A stretch of 64,000 bases of DNA, from the NCBI RefSeq assembly GCF_000802185.1, contig NZ_KN676113.1, positions 4,669,430 to 4,733,429 of the forward strand. The letters are read 5' to 3'. Numbering within the stretch: position 1 is the stretch's first letter; every line of letters starts with the position of its first letter. The position numbers and the translations under genes were made by a program. The DNA is from Belnapia sp. F-4-1. GTDB taxonomy: Bacteria > Pseudomonadota > Alphaproteobacteria > Acetobacterales > Acetobacteraceae. This document shows positions 53,674-63,168 of this stretch, one piece after another. The notes beneath the pieces are model-generated. The model was not told the origin of the DNA, did no database searches, and was given only the letters and a program-made list of their open reading frames with translations.

Positions 53674-54239
53674 CGCCGCTCTCCTCCCACACCATCGGCC
53701 CCTTCTTCCCCGCGGCCTTCTGCCGCGAGGGCGACAACGACCTCACGCGCATCACGCCCGACGCGCCGCCCAGCCGCCGCGGCATCCCCATCCGCCTGCA
53801 TGGCCGCGTGCTGCGCGAAGGCGGCCTCCCCTGCGTCAACGCCATCCTCGAAGCCTGGCAGGCCGATGCCGCCGGCCGCTTCCGCCACCCCGCCGACCCG
53901 GACTGGCAGCAGGCCGACCCCGATTTCCTCGGCTGGGGCCGTGCCCGCACGGATGCCGAGGGCCGCTACGAGTTCCACACCCTGCTGCCCGGCGGCTTCC
54001 TCGACCGCGCCCCGCATCTGGACCTGCTGGTGATGGCCTCCGGCCTCATGCAGCCGGTGGCGACGACGCTCTTCTTCCCGCAATTCGCCGAGGCCAATGC
54101 GGCGGACCCGGTGCTCGCCCTGGTCCCACCCCCACGCCGCCGCCACCTGCTCGCCGCGCCCGACAATGCCGGCGGCTACCGCTTTGACATCCTCCTCCGC
54201 GGCAGCGCGGAGGAGGAGACGCCCTTCTTCGAGAGCTGA
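53670..54239 (+). CDS. pcaG: Protocatechuate 3,4-dioxygenase alpha subunit (PcaG-like)
   Basis: 189 residues: SSHTIGPFFPAAF at the N terminus, VNAILEAWQADAAGRFRHPAD and PHLDLLVMASGLMQPVATTLFFP, characteristic of PcaG. The alpha subunit carries no iron but lines the active site. Overlaps pcaH at ATGA, so the two chains are made together. No pcaB, C or D is adjacent. Confidence 0.88.
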   Translation: MTPLSSHTIGPFFPAAFCREGDNDLTRITPDAPPSRRGIPIRLHGRVLREGGLPCVNAILEAWQADAAGRFRHPADPDWQQADPDFLGWGRARTDAEGRYEFHTLLPGGFLDRAPHLDLLVMASGLMQPVATTLFFPQFAEANAADPVLALVPPPRRRHLLAAPDNAGGYRFDILLRGSAEEETPFFES

Positions 54240-54245
54240 GCCGGG

Positions 54246-55181
54246 TCACACCCCGCCCTCTTCATCCTCCGTCGGCATCTCGCAGCGATTGTGGATATGC
54301 GTCGCGGCCACCGCCGCATGCCCCATCCCGACCACGATCTGGTCGAGCCCCCGCACGATGTCGCCCGCCGCATAGAGCCCTCGCACCGTGGTCTGGCAAT
54401 GCTGATCGACCAGCAACGCCCCCGATTCATCCCGCTCGGCACCGAGGCTCAGCGCCAGCTCCGACCGGTAATGCAGCCCGAGCGCCGAATACAGCACCTC
54501 GAACCGATGCTCCGCCCCGCCGCCGCGCAGCGCCGCGATCCGCCCGTCGCGGATGTCGAGCCCCGTCACCGGCTCCTCCACCAGCCTGATGCGATGCCGC
54601 GCCACCACCTCGCGCTCCGCCTCATCCAGCGCGAGCGGCCGGCCGAGCGTCAGCAGCGTCACATCCCCCGAATAGGTGCGGGCGATGAAGGCCGCCTCGC
54701 CCAGCCCATGCGCACCATGGCCGATGACCGCGATGCGCCGCCCGCGCGACTCATGCCCGTCGCAGATCGGGCAGTAGCGCACCAGGCCGCGCCGCACCGC
54801 ATCCGGCAGGTCGGGCAGCTCCGGCTCCACATCCACCGCTCCCGTCGCCAGCATCACCCGCCGCGCCGCGACCGTCCGCGCGCCGCCGTCCACCGCCTCC
54901 AGCACCGCGGCGAAGCCCCCCGCCTCCCGCCGCAACCCCGTCACCCGCGCCGGCTCCGGCCGGATGCCGTACCGCGCCAGATGCTCCCGCTGCAGGTCGA
55001 GGATCTCCGTCCCCGGAATGCCCCCGGCGAAGAAGGGGATGTTGTGGCTCGCCGGAATCCAGGCCGCCCGCGGCTCCCCCGCATCCGCCACCAGCACATG
55101 CCGGCCGAAGCGCGCGAGATAGAGCGCCGCCGTCAACCCGGCCGGCCCGCCCCCGATGACGAGGCAATCCACCTGTTCCAC
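54246..55181 (-). CDS. Thioredoxin-reductase-like FAD/NAD(P) oxidoreductase
   Basis: 311 residues. FAD-binding LVIGGGPAGLTAALYLARFG, NAD(P)-binding VIGHGAHGLGEAAF, redox-active CxxC in VRYCPICDGHESRG, and C-terminal GLYAAGDIVRGLDQIVVGMGHAA. The layout equals TrxB, but the NADPH fingerprint GHGAHG is unusual, so another partner or a ferredoxin/thiol role is possible. Convergent with pcaG across six bases. Confidence 0.88.
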   Translation of the reverse strand: MEQVDCLVIGGGPAGLTAALYLARFGRHVLVADAGEPRAAWIPASHNIPFFAGGIPGTEILDLQREHLARYGIRPEPARVTGLRREAGGFAAVLEAVDGGARTVAARRVMLATGAVDVEPELPDLPDAVRRGLVRYCPICDGHESRGRRIAVIGHGAHGLGEAAFIARTYSGDVTLLTLGRPLALDEAEREVVARHRIRLVEEPVTGLDIRDGRIAALRGGGAEHRFEVLYSALGLHYRSELALSLGAERDESGALLVDQHCQTTVRGLYAAGDIVRGLDQIVVGMGHAAVAATHIHNRCEMPTEDEEGGV

Positions 55182-55308
55182 CTGAAATCCTTCACGCCCC
55201 GCGGCAGCGCAACGCGCTCTGCGGCGGAAGTTCCGGATGGTTGCGCGACGCGGGCGAACGCAGCCCCACCGCCCGAGTTAGGGCGATGAACCGAAGGAGC
55301 CACCACCC

Positions 55309-55719
55309 ATGCCGGACGCCCCACCGGACCCCGCAGGCGGCCCGCAGCTGCGGACCATCGCCATGCCGCGCGACGCCAATGCCTCGGGCGACATCTTCGG
55401 CGGCTGGACCCTGTCGCAGATGGACCTCGCCGGCGCCGGCTATGCCGCCGAGCGCGCCCAGGGCCGCGTCGCCACCATCGGCATCGAGGCCATGCGCTTC
55501 CTCCGCCCCATCCTGGTCGGCGACGAGGTGAGCTGCTACTGCACCCCCCTCCGATGCGGCGAGACCTCGGTCACCGTCAAGGTCGAGACCTGGGCGCGCG
55601 GCCGCGGCCAGGGCCGCCGCCCGGAGAAGGTCACCGAAGGCGTCTTCACCTTCGTCGCCATGGACGAGCACGGCCATCCGAGCCCGCTGCCGCCCGAATC
55701 CCAAGGAGCCACGCCATGA
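55309..55719 (+). CDS. Acyl-CoA thioesterase, YciA/BACH type hotdog
   Basis: 136 residues of hotdog fold. The signature [21 protein letters not shown] matches YciA-family thioesterases, and [16 protein letters not shown]-like residues follow. Probable short/medium acyl-CoA hydrolysis in the cytoplasm. Its stop overlaps the next small gene (ATGA), leading into poxB; about 125 bp upstream separate it from the divergent reductase. Confidence 0.9.
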   Translation: MPDAPPDPAGGPQLRTIAMPRDANASGDIFGGWTLSQMDLAGAGYAAERAQGRVATIGIEAMRFLRPILVGDEVSCYCTPLRCGETSVTVKVETWARGRGQGRRPEKVTEGVFTFVAMDEHGHPSPLPPESQGATP

Positions 55720-56033
55720 CGCTGTTCACCATCGAGGTCGCCGGCCGCCCCCTCCTCGTCTTCCCCGAGAAGAGCACCGAGGCCGCCGAGGAACTCGCCA
55801 ACAACTCCATCGGCCCCGACCTGCAGGATTTCGAGGAGGATGGCGAGCCGCTCTGGGACGGCGAGGAGCCCCTGACCGTCCGCGCCGCCAACGAGCAGGA
55901 ATCCGCCCTCTGGGACCAGGGCCTCGCCGAGGCGAAATCCTCCGGCGACTCCGCCGATTTCGACCCCGACAGCTACGCCGTCCTCCTCGTCGAGGTCGAT
56001 GCGGAGGATGGCGACGAAGAGGACGAGGCCTGA
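55716..56033 (+). CDS. Small acidic protein between thioesterase and PoxB genes (105 aa)
   Basis: Start at 55716 with AAGGAG eight bases upstream. It reads [21 protein letters not shown], then a strongly acidic tail ([14 protein letters not shown]). Coupled on both sides: the upstream stop overlaps by ATGA, and its last base starts poxB. No family recognised; the acidic, highly charged composition suggests a soluble binding protein or stabiliser. Confidence 0.78.
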   Translation: MTLFTIEVAGRPLLVFPEKSTEAAEELANNSIGPDLQDFEEDGEPLWDGEEPLTVRAANEQESALWDQGLAEAKSSGDSADFDPDSYAVLLVEVDAEDGDEEDEA

Positions 56034-57760
56034 TGGCCCGCCAGTCGGTCGCCGACCTCATCGCCGACACGCTGCACAAGGTCGGCGTCCGGCGCATCTA
56101 CGGCCTGGTCGGTGATTCGCTGAACGGCCTGACCGACAGCCTGCGCCGCAAGGGCGAGATCGACTGGGTGCATGTCCGCCACGAGGAGACGGCCGCCTTC
56201 GCCGCCGGCGCCGAGGCGCATCTCACCGGCCAGCTCGCCGTCTGCGCCGGCAGCTGCGGCCCCGGCAACCTGCACCTCATCAACGGGCTCTACGACTGCC
56301 ACCGCAGCCGCGTCCCCGTCCTCGCCATCGCCGCGCATATCCCGACCGGCGAGATCGGCAGCGGCTACTTCCAGGAGACGGACCCTCGCCACCTCTTCGC
56401 CGAATGCAGCCACTATGTCAGCCCGGTGGCGACCGTCTCGCAGATCGGCCGCGTGCTCGACACCGCCATCCGCGAGGCGATCGGCAAGCGCGGCGTCGCC
56501 GTCATCGTCATCCCCGGCGACGTGGCGCTGGAGGAGGCCGAGGAATCCTCCCCCTCCCGCTGGATCGCGCCCGCGCCCGCCATCGTCCAGCCCGACCCCG
56601 GCGAGGTCGCATCGCTGGCCGAGCTGCTGAACGGCGCCGGCCGCGTCACCATGCTCTGCGGCGGCGGCTGCGCCGGCGCGCATGACGAGGTGGTGGCGCT
56701 GGCCGGCGCGCTGAAGGCGCCCGTCGTCCATGCCCTGCGCGGCAAGGAGTTCGTCGAGTACGACAACCCCTACGATGTCGGCATGACGGGGCTGATCGGC
56801 TTCTCCTCCGGCTACCATGCCATGATGGAGTGCGACACGCTGCTGATGCTGGGGACCGACTTCCCCTACCGGCAGTTCTTCCCGACCGAGGCCAAGGTCG
56901 CGCAGGTCGATATCCGCCCGGAGAATCTCGGCCGCCGCGTGCGCCTCGACCTCGGCCTGGTCGGCGACGTGAAGCAGACCATCGCCACCCTGCTCCCCCG
57001 CCTCACCCCGCGCGAGGACCGCCGCTTCCTCGACCAGGCGCTCGCCCACTACCGCGACGCCCGCCAGGGCCTCGACGAGCTCGCCGTCGGCCATCCCGGC
57101 CGCAAGCCGATCCACCCGCAATACCTGGCCCGCGTGCTCGACGAGGTCGCCGCCGAGGATGCCATCTTCACCTGCGATGTCGGCACGCCGACGGTCTGGG
57201 CCGCCCGCTACCTCAGCATGAACGGCAAGCGCCGCCTGGTCGGCTCCTTCTGGCACGGCTCCATGGCGAACGCGCTGCCGCAGGCGATCGGCGCGCAATC
57301 CGCCTATCCGGGCCGGCAGGTCATCTCGCTCTCCGGCGATGGCGGCTTCGCCATGCTGATGGGCGACCTGCTGACGCTGAACCAGCTCGACCTGCCGGCC
57401 AAGATCGTCATCGTCAACAACGGCACGCTCGGCTTCGTCGAGCTGGAGATGAAGGCCGGCGGCTTCCTCGACGCGGGGACGGAGCTGAAGAACCCCGACT
57501 TCGCCGCCATGGCCCGCGCCACCGGCATGCATGCCGTGCGCGTCGAGGACCCCGCCGAGCTGCGCGGCGCCCTGCAGGAGGCCCTCGCCCATCCCGGCCC
57601 GGCGGTGGTGGACGTCGTCACCAACCGCATGGAGCTGAGCCTGCCGCCCAAGACCACCTTCGAGCAGGCCAAGGGCTTCGGCATCTACCTGGCGAAGGCC
57701 ATCATCAGCGGCCGCGGCAGCGAGGTGGTGGAGCTGGCCCGCACCAACCTGCTGCGCTGA
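56033..57760 (+). CDS. poxB: Pyruvate dehydrogenase (quinone), PoxB-like thiamine-diphosphate enzyme
   Basis: 575 residues. Oxidatively decarboxylates pyruvate to acetate, passing electrons to quinone. ThDP Glu in [20 protein letters not shown]/central domain [23 protein letters not shown], and the ThDP/Mg loop [20 protein letters not shown] with [13 protein letters not shown]. Overlaps the acidic protein gene by one base. Sequence is closer to PoxB than to acetolactate synthase. Confidence 0.88.
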   Translation: MARQSVADLIADTLHKVGVRRIYGLVGDSLNGLTDSLRRKGEIDWVHVRHEETAAFAAGAEAHLTGQLAVCAGSCGPGNLHLINGLYDCHRSRVPVLAIAAHIPTGEIGSGYFQETDPRHLFAECSHYVSPVATVSQIGRVLDTAIREAIGKRGVAVIVIPGDVALEEAEESSPSRWIAPAPAIVQPDPGEVASLAELLNGAGRVTMLCGGGCAGAHDEVVALAGALKAPVVHALRGKEFVEYDNPYDVGMTGLIGFSSGYHAMMECDTLLMLGTDFPYRQFFPTEAKVAQVDIRPENLGRRVRLDLGLVGDVKQTIATLLPRLTPREDRRFLDQALAHYRDARQGLDELAVGHPGRKPIHPQYLARVLDEVAAEDAIFTCDVGTPTVWAARYLSMNGKRRLVGSFWHGSMANALPQAIGAQSAYPGRQVISLSGDGGFAMLMGDLLTLNQLDLPAKIVIVNNGTLGFVELEMKAGGFLDAGTELKNPDFAAMARATGMHAVRVEDPAELRGALQEALAHPGPAVVDVVTNRMELSLPPKTTFEQAKGFGIYLAKAIISGRGSEVVELARTNLLR

Positions 57761-57799
57761 ACGCAGGCCGGGGGAGGACACCCGCCCCCGGCTTTCGCC

Positions 57800-59899
57800 T
57801 CAGTTCCGCCGCGCCGTCTCCGCCGAGCTGAGGATGAAGGCGCGAATCTGCAGCACCTGCGCCTCGTCCAGCCGCCCCGCGAAGCGCGGCATCCCGCTCC
57901 CGAGGAAGGCCCCTTCGAGCACCACCTTCGGCAGCTCCTCCAGCAGCTCCCGGTGCGCATAGCCGAGATTGGGCACGTTGCCGCCGTTGTTGACGCCCGG
58001 CGACCCGTGGCAGCCGGCGCAGTTGGCAACATAGAGCCCTGCCCCCGCCTGCGCGTCCTCGGCCTTGTAGGCGATGCCGCCGACCAGCGGCCGCCGCTCC
58101 GCCTCGACCACTGCCGGCATCGGCGCCGTGCCGCCGACGCGGAAGGTATAGACCCGCCCCGGCGTCACCCGGTCCGTGGCCCGCTGCACGATGCCATAGA
58201 CCCCGCCCCAGCCGACCGCGATCGAGACATACTGCTCGCCATCGATCTCGTAGGTGGAGGGCGCCGCGACCACGCCGGAGCTCACCGGCACCTCCCACAG
58301 CTTCCGCCCGTTGCGCGCGTCATAGGCGATGAACCGCCCATCCGCCGTGCCCTGGAAGACGAGGTTGCCCGCCGTCGTCAGCGTGCCGCCATTCCAAGGC
58401 CCGCTGTAGTCGACGCCCCAGGCCTCCTGCTGCCGCACCGGGTCCCAGGCGACCAGCCGGCCGAAGGCCTTCGCTTTCGGATCGACCGCATTGAGGTAGA
58501 AGCCGAGGTTCCACCCAGAGGCGCTCTGGAAGCGCATCGGCGAGTTCGCATTCATCCGCCAGCCCTGGTCGGGCGAGAGGGTGAGCGGCACGCCGTGCAC
58601 CGGCATGTAGACCAGGCCGGTCACCGGGTTGAAGGACATCGGGTGCCAGTTGCGCGCCCCATAGGCGGTCGGGATCGCCTCGAAGGGCTGGTCTACGCTC
58701 CGCGCCGCCGGGTTCTCGATCGGCCGCCCCTCGTTGTCGTAGCCCGTCGCCCAGTTCACCGCGGTAAAGTTGCGCGCCGAGATGAACTCGCCCGTCTGCC
58801 GGTCGATGACGAAGAAGAAGCCGTTCTTCGGCGCATGCATGACGACCTTGCGCCGCCGCCCGTCGATCTCGAGCTCGGCGAGGATCATCGGCTGGGTCGA
58901 GGTGAAGTCCCAGTGGTCACCCGGCGTTTCCTGGTAATGCCAGACATACTGGCCCGTTTCCGGGTTCAGCGCGACGATGGAGCCGAGATAAAGGTTGTCG
59001 CCGCCCGCAGGGCTGCGCAGGTTGCGGTTCCAGGGCGAGCCGTTGCCGGTGCCGACATACATCAGGTTCAGCTCGGGGTCGTAGGTCATGGTGTCCCACA
59101 TCGTCCCGCCACCGCCGGCCTCCCACCAGCGGCCGGCTGGGTCCCAGGTGCGCATGGCCCGCGCCATGCTCTCGTCCTCCGGCGGCTTCGAGGGGTCGCC
59201 GGGGACGGAGAACCAACGCCACTTCTGCTCGCCCGTCGCAGCGTCATAGGCGGTCAGGTAGCCTCGCACGCCATATTCCGCCCCGCCATTGCCGATGACG
59301 ACCTTGCCGGCGAAGACCCGCGGCGCCCCGGTGATGGTATAGGCCCGGCTGCGGTCGATGATCGTGTCCCGCTCCCAGAGCTTCTGCCCCGTCGCCGCAT
59401 CGAGCGCGAAGAGCCGCCCGTCATAGGAGGCGACATAGACCGTGCCCTGATGAACCGCGACGCCGCGGTTCACGACGTCGCAGCACCCCCGCTCGCCATG
59501 CTCGCGCGGCACCTCCGGGTCGAAGGTCCAGAGCGGCTGCCCCGTCTTCGCATCGACCGCGTGGACGATGCTCCAGGAACCGGTGACATACATGACCCCG
59601 CCGACGACGAGCGGCGTCGCCTGCACCCCGCGCCGGGAGCCGAGGTCGTAGGACCAGGCCAGCCCGAGCCGCCCGACCGTTTCGCTGTTCACCGCGCGCA
59701 GCGGGCTGAACCGGTTCTCGGAATAGTTCAGCCCATAGCTCGGCCAGTCCCGCCCCGTGGCAGCATTGGCGATGATGCTCCGCTGGTCGACGGCACCCGT
59801 CGCGGCGCGGATGCGCTCTGGCGTCAGGCCTTGCGCGCCGGCCGTGCCGGCAAAGGCGCCGGCAAGCAGCGCCGCGAGTGCGGTGCGGTGCAGGGGCAT
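57800..59899 (-). CDS. PQQ-dependent alcohol dehydrogenase with C-terminal cytochrome c domain
   Basis: About 700 residues, quinohemoprotein type. Signal MPLHRTALAALLAGAFAGTAGA; GGAG seven bases before the ATG at 59899 supports it, with an ATG six bases earlier as alternative. The propeller carries the vicinal Cys-Cys in ERGCCDVVNRG and the catalytic Asp in HWDFTSTQ. The residue two after that Asp is Thr, as in calcium-type rather than lanthanide-type enzymes. Heme c site CAGCH in NCAGCHGSPG near the C terminus. Periplasmic alcohol oxidation typical of acetic-acid-bacteria relatives. Confidence 0.92.
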   Translation of the reverse strand: MPLHRTALAALLAGAFAGTAGAQGLTPERIRAATGAVDQRSIIANAATGRDWPSYGLNYSENRFSPLRAVNSETVGRLGLAWSYDLGSRRGVQATPLVVGGVMYVTGSWSIVHAVDAKTGQPLWTFDPEVPREHGERGCCDVVNRGVAVHQGTVYVASYDGRLFALDAATGQKLWERDTIIDRSRAYTITGAPRVFAGKVVIGNGGAEYGVRGYLTAYDAATGEQKWRWFSVPGDPSKPPEDESMARAMRTWDPAGRWWEAGGGGTMWDTMTYDPELNLMYVGTGNGSPWNRNLRSPAGGDNLYLGSIVALNPETGQYVWHYQETPGDHWDFTSTQPMILAELEIDGRRRKVVMHAPKNGFFFVIDRQTGEFISARNFTAVNWATGYDNEGRPIENPAARSVDQPFEAIPTAYGARNWHPMSFNPVTGLVYMPVHGVPLTLSPDQGWRMNANSPMRFQSASGWNLGFYLNAVDPKAKAFGRLVAWDPVRQQEAWGVDYSGPWNGGTLTTAGNLVFQGTADGRFIAYDARNGRKLWEVPVSSGVVAAPSTYEIDGEQYVSIAVGWGGVYGIVQRATDRVTPGRVYTFRVGGTAPMPAVVEAERRPLVGGIAYKAEDAQAGAGLYVANCAGCHGSPGVNNGGNVPNLGYAHRELLEELPKVVLEGAFLGSGMPRFAGRLDEAQVLQIRAFILSSAETARRN

Positions 59900-59991
59900 G
59901 GACATTCTCCCTTCCTGTCCGGACCTTGGGGCCCGTTGCAAGGAAGCCTAGGCGCTCGTATACCCGTAGCGCAACCGGCGCGTGTGCCGCG

Positions 59992-61155
59992 CTACAGGTC
60001 CAGGCGGCGCGCAGCCAGCCGGCAGAACCATGCATGGATCACCGGCAGCAGGGCAACGAAGCCTGCCGCGACGAGCAGCGGCGCCGCCGGCACCTCCGTC
60101 ACATCACGTGCCCATCCTGCCGCCGGCGGCAACCCGGCATGGCCGACATAGAGGCAGGTATAGAACAGTCCCATGCCGACGGCCCTGTTCTCCGGCCGCA
60201 GCGCCGCGGCCGGCAGCGCCATGATCACCCCGACCGGCAATCCCATGGCGAGTCCCGCCACGAGCAGCGGCCCGGAGCCGAAGCCAAGCCCCATCAAGAT
60301 CAGGCATGCCGTCCAGAGCAGGCATCCGCCCGCCATCAGCAACACCGCTGGGACACGCCGCTGCGCCAGCATGCCCCCGGCCTGCACCGAGGCGACCGAG
60401 AGCCAGGTCGCCGCCCCCACGGCCAGCCCCGTCTGCGCCGGCGTCAGGCCGCCCAGCACCAGGAAGGTCGGGGCGAAGCCGATCGTCACCGCGAGACTGC
60501 CGTTGAGCCCGCCCCACAGCGCGCCCGCGAGGCAGACCAATGCCACTTCCCGCCCGGAGATGCTCCCCGCCACCACCGCGACGCCGGCGCCATCATTCGG
60601 ATGCCTCCGATAGCCGAGCCGCAGCAGCAGCAGCGCCGCCAGGGCCAGCGCCCCCGTCGCGGCGAAGCCCGCCCCCCAGCCCGCCACGGCGGCGAGCGGC
60701 CCGAGCCCAAGCTGCGCCAGCCCGATCCCGATCGGGAAGGAATTCACGAAGATCGCCATGGCGAGTACGATGTCGCGCTGCCCGGCGAACCAGTCCGTCA
60801 CCATCTTTGCCATCAGCACGTTGAGCAGCACCGCCCCCACCCCGCCGAGGAGCCGGCCCGCGGCAAGCCCCCCGAAACCGTTCGCCAGGCTGGCGAGGAC
60901 CCCACCCAGCGCCATCAGCACCAGCCCCGCCGTCACCACCCGCATGTCGCCGAAGCGCCGCCCGAGAGCCCCACCCGGCAGCGCCAGCACCAGCCCCGGC
61001 AGGAAGTAGAGGCCGATGAGCGCCCCAAGATCGGCCCCGCTCAGCCCCAACTCCTCGACCAGCATCGGCGAGACCGAGGCGACGGACTGGAATTGGAAGC
61101 CAAGGCTCGTCCGTGCCGCGGTCAGCACGGCGAGCGCCCGCCATCTCGGGTCCAT
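59992..61155 (-). CDS. MFS transporter
   Basis: 387 residues with about twelve hydrophobic spans. GGAGG five bases before the ATG at 61155 chooses that start (MDPRWRALAVLTAARTS) over an in-frame ATG twelve bases upstream. SVSPMLVEELGLSGADLGALIGLYFLPGL and GRRFGDMRVVTAG (loop 2-3 type) are typical of nitrate/cyanate-like MFS members. Substrate not deduced. 92 bp upstream of the PQQ dehydrogenase on the same strand. Confidence 0.88.
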   Translation of the reverse strand: MDPRWRALAVLTAARTSLGFQFQSVASVSPMLVEELGLSGADLGALIGLYFLPGLVLALPGGALGRRFGDMRVVTAGLVLMALGGVLASLANGFGGLAAGRLLGGVGAVLLNVLMAKMVTDWFAGQRDIVLAMAIFVNSFPIGIGLAQLGLGPLAAVAGWGAGFAATGALALAALLLLRLGYRRHPNDGAGVAVVAGSISGREVALVCLAGALWGGLNGSLAVTIGFAPTFLVLGGLTPAQTGLAVGAATWLSVASVQAGGMLAQRRVPAVLLMAGGCLLWTACLILMGLGFGSGPLLVAGLAMGLPVGVIMALPAAALRPENRAVGMGLFYTCLYVGHAGLPPAAGWARDVTEVPAAPLLVAAGFVALLPVIHAWFCRLAARRLDL

Positions 61156-61336
61156 CGGCACCTCCATCCCCGGCGATGCCACAGCTTCGCCCGTGCCGGC
61201 CCCGGCGCCAATGCGAAACCGTGGCCACCGGCAGGGGCCGGCCTTGTCCACCGTCTGGAACCAAGCTTGCCGACCTACGCTTCCTTCCGGCACGCGGCCC
61301 TAGAGCATGGTCGCCGAAGGCTGGGGCCGGGGGCGT

Positions 61337-61373
61337 GAATCATGCGACGACACAACAAGCTGAACCATGATTC
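61337..61373 (+). repeat. Perfect 8-bp inverted repeat upstream of an MFS gene
   Basis: GAATCATG (61337-61344) and CATGATTC (61366-61373), separated by 21 bp, in the 265-bp region between the two divergent MFS genes. A candidate operator or hairpin; a further GATCATG half lies nearby at 61391. It lies 47 bp before the ATG at 61420. Confidence 0.6.
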
Positions 61374-61419
61374 GCGATCCGGTCATTGCGGATCATGGTC
61401 CTGAGGAGAATCCAGCGCC

Positions 61420-62748
61420 ATGGACGACATCGAGAAAACAACGATCCGCAAGGTGATGTGGCGGCTGATGCCCTTCCTCTTCGTCTGCTACTTCGTCGCC
61501 TATCTCGACCGGGTGAATGTCGGCTTCGCCAAGCTGCAGATGAACGCGGCGCTTGGCCTTTCGGAGGCCGCCTACGGCCTCGGCGCCGGTCTGTTCTTCA
61601 TTTCCTACTTCCTGCTCGAAGTCCCCTCCAACCTCGCCCTCGACCGCTTCGGCGCCCGGCTCTGGATTGCCCGGATCATGGTCACCTGGGGCATCGTCTC
61701 CGCCCTCTTCGCCTTCATCGGACCGATCTCGGCGATGACCGGCCTTTCCAACGAATGGGTCTTCTACATCCTGCGCTTCGTGCTCGGCGCGGCGGAGGCT
61801 GGGTTCTTCCCGGGAATCATCTTCTACCTCACGCTCTGGTTCCCCTCGGTCTACCGTGCCCGCGTGGTCGCCCTCTTCATGCTGGCGATCCCCTTCTCCT
61901 CCATCGTCGGCGCCCCGGTCTCTGGCGCTCTTCTGAACCTGTCCGGCGGCGGCCTCGATGGCTGGCAGTGGCTCTTCATCCTGGAGGCGATCCCCTCCAT
62001 CCTGATGGCGGTCGGCGTTGTCTTCTACCTGACCGACCGCCCGGCCCAGGCAAGCTGGCTCGCGCCTGAGGAACGCAGCTGGCTTCAGGAGCGCCTCAAC
62101 GCCGAGCACGAGCACAAGCAGGCGGCCGAGCATATCAGCATCCGCAAGTCCCTCAGCGACCCGCGCGTTCTGGCCTGCGCCTTCGTCTATTTCTGCCTGA
62201 ACGCGGCAAGCTACGGCGTCGCCTTCTTCCTCCCCACCATCGTCAAGGGCTTCGGTGTCAGCAACTTCGAGACGGGATTGCTGGCTGCCCTGCCCTTCGT
62301 CTTCGGTGCCATTGGCATGGTGCTGCTCGGCCGCAACTCCGACCGCACGCTGAAGCGGCGCGAGCATGTCTGCTTCGCCATGATCCTGGCCGCAGTCGGC
62401 GTGGCGGGGGCCGCGCTCGTCTCCGCGCCGGTGCTGGTACTCGGCCTGCTCTGCCTGAGCCAGATCGGTGTCTCGGCGACGCCGCCGCTGCTCTGGCCGA
62501 TCCCGAGCGCCTTCCTCACCGGCACCTCGGCTGCGGCTGGGATCGCCGCCATCAACGCCATCGGCAACCTGTCGGGTTTCGCCGGGCCCTACATGATGGG
62601 CTACCTGCGGGATGCGACGGGCGACTTCACGGCGGGCCTGCTGGTGCTCGGCGGCGTCACCCTGGTCGGCGGCCTCGTCGCTCTGACGCTGAAGGTCAGC
62701 ACCCACCTCGAGACGGCCGCTACGGCCAAGCCTGCGGCCGCGCTCTAA
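61420..62748 (+). CDS. MFS transporter, anion:cation symporter (ACS/GudP-like) family
   Basis: 442 residues. N-terminal RLMPFLFVCYFVAYLDRVNVGFAKLQMN and LGAGLFFISYFLLEVPSNLAL are characteristic of the ACS family, followed by RFVLGAAEAGFFPGIIFYLTLWFP. Members import hexuronates, tartrate, phthalate or similar organic anions. Fits uptake of an acid feeding the catabolic genes. GAGGAG lies about ten bases before the ATG. Confidence 0.9.
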   Translation: MDDIEKTTIRKVMWRLMPFLFVCYFVAYLDRVNVGFAKLQMNAALGLSEAAYGLGAGLFFISYFLLEVPSNLALDRFGARLWIARIMVTWGIVSALFAFIGPISAMTGLSNEWVFYILRFVLGAAEAGFFPGIIFYLTLWFPSVYRARVVALFMLAIPFSSIVGAPVSGALLNLSGGGLDGWQWLFILEAIPSILMAVGVVFYLTDRPAQASWLAPEERSWLQERLNAEHEHKQAAEHISIRKSLSDPRVLACAFVYFCLNAASYGVAFFLPTIVKGFGVSNFETGLLAALPFVFGAIGMVLLGRNSDRTLKRREHVCFAMILAAVGVAGAALVSAPVLVLGLLCLSQIGVSATPPLLWPIPSAFLTGTSAAAGIAAINAIGNLSGFAGPYMMGYLRDATGDFTAGLLVLGGVTLVGGLVALTLKVSTHLETAATAKPAAAL

Positions 62749-62779
62749 GCGCGGCCTATGGAGGTGAGGGAAAGCCTGG

Positions 62780-62846
62780 TGGCGGAGGGGATGGGATCCG
62801 AACCCACGATAGAGGTTGACTCCCTATAACGGTTCAGCAAACCGAA
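62780..62846 (-). tRNA. 3'-half fragment of tRNA-Ser(GCU)
   Basis: On the minus strand, from an anticodon stem-loop with anticodon GCT (62838-62836) through variable arm, T-arm and acceptor 3' strand CCCCTCC-G-CCA. The 5' acceptor strand and D-arm are missing: sequence upstream of the anticodon arm does not pair. The T loop reads TTCGGAT, so the invariant A58 is G. It is a partial, nonfunctional copy. Confidence 0.8.
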
Positions 62847-63168
62847 TCAAGAACAAGGTGCCCCGGGGCGTTTTCGAGACTTCGGGGCAACTCAATGCTG
62901 TATGTAGCGCATGGGGCGCATCCGGCGCGCTGGTCGCATAGGTGGTGTCCTAGTTGAGACAGCACCTGTTCCCGCTCTATCCTCTGCTTGGGACTGCCTG
63001 GGCGCTCCCGGGCTATGAACGCTGTCGCCGTGGGGGGGGGCCTTCCCTACCCCATCCGGAACGTCGGTCGGAGCCTCGGGCATAGCTCAGGCCCGATGCG
63101 CCGCCTGCTACCGGCGCAAAAGCCCAGCGAAGGGGAAGTTAGCCCTATGCCAAGCATCCTTGCCGTCG
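62847..63168. other. Island-side noncoding stretch between the tRNA fragment and the insertion sequence
   Basis: About 320 bp with no gene. It lies inside the inferred integrated element. A run of nine G occurs near 63034. After the truncated transposase end, codons for RRQGCLA are followed by TAG, so the original insertion-sequence end is gone. Confidence 0.5.

Noticed and set aside
57800-59899. Lanthanide-dependent (XoxF/PedH-type) alcohol dehydrogenase
   Set aside because: The position two residues after the catalytic Asp is Thr instead of the lanthanide-binding Asp.
57953-60151. A 730-codon plus-strand frame opposite the PQQ dehydrogenase
   Set aside because: Arg/His/Pro-rich with no motifs, exactly opposite a convincing enzyme.
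62780-62846. Intact tRNA-Ser gene
   Set aside because: The 5' acceptor strand and D-arm are absent and A58 is changed; only the 3' half is present.
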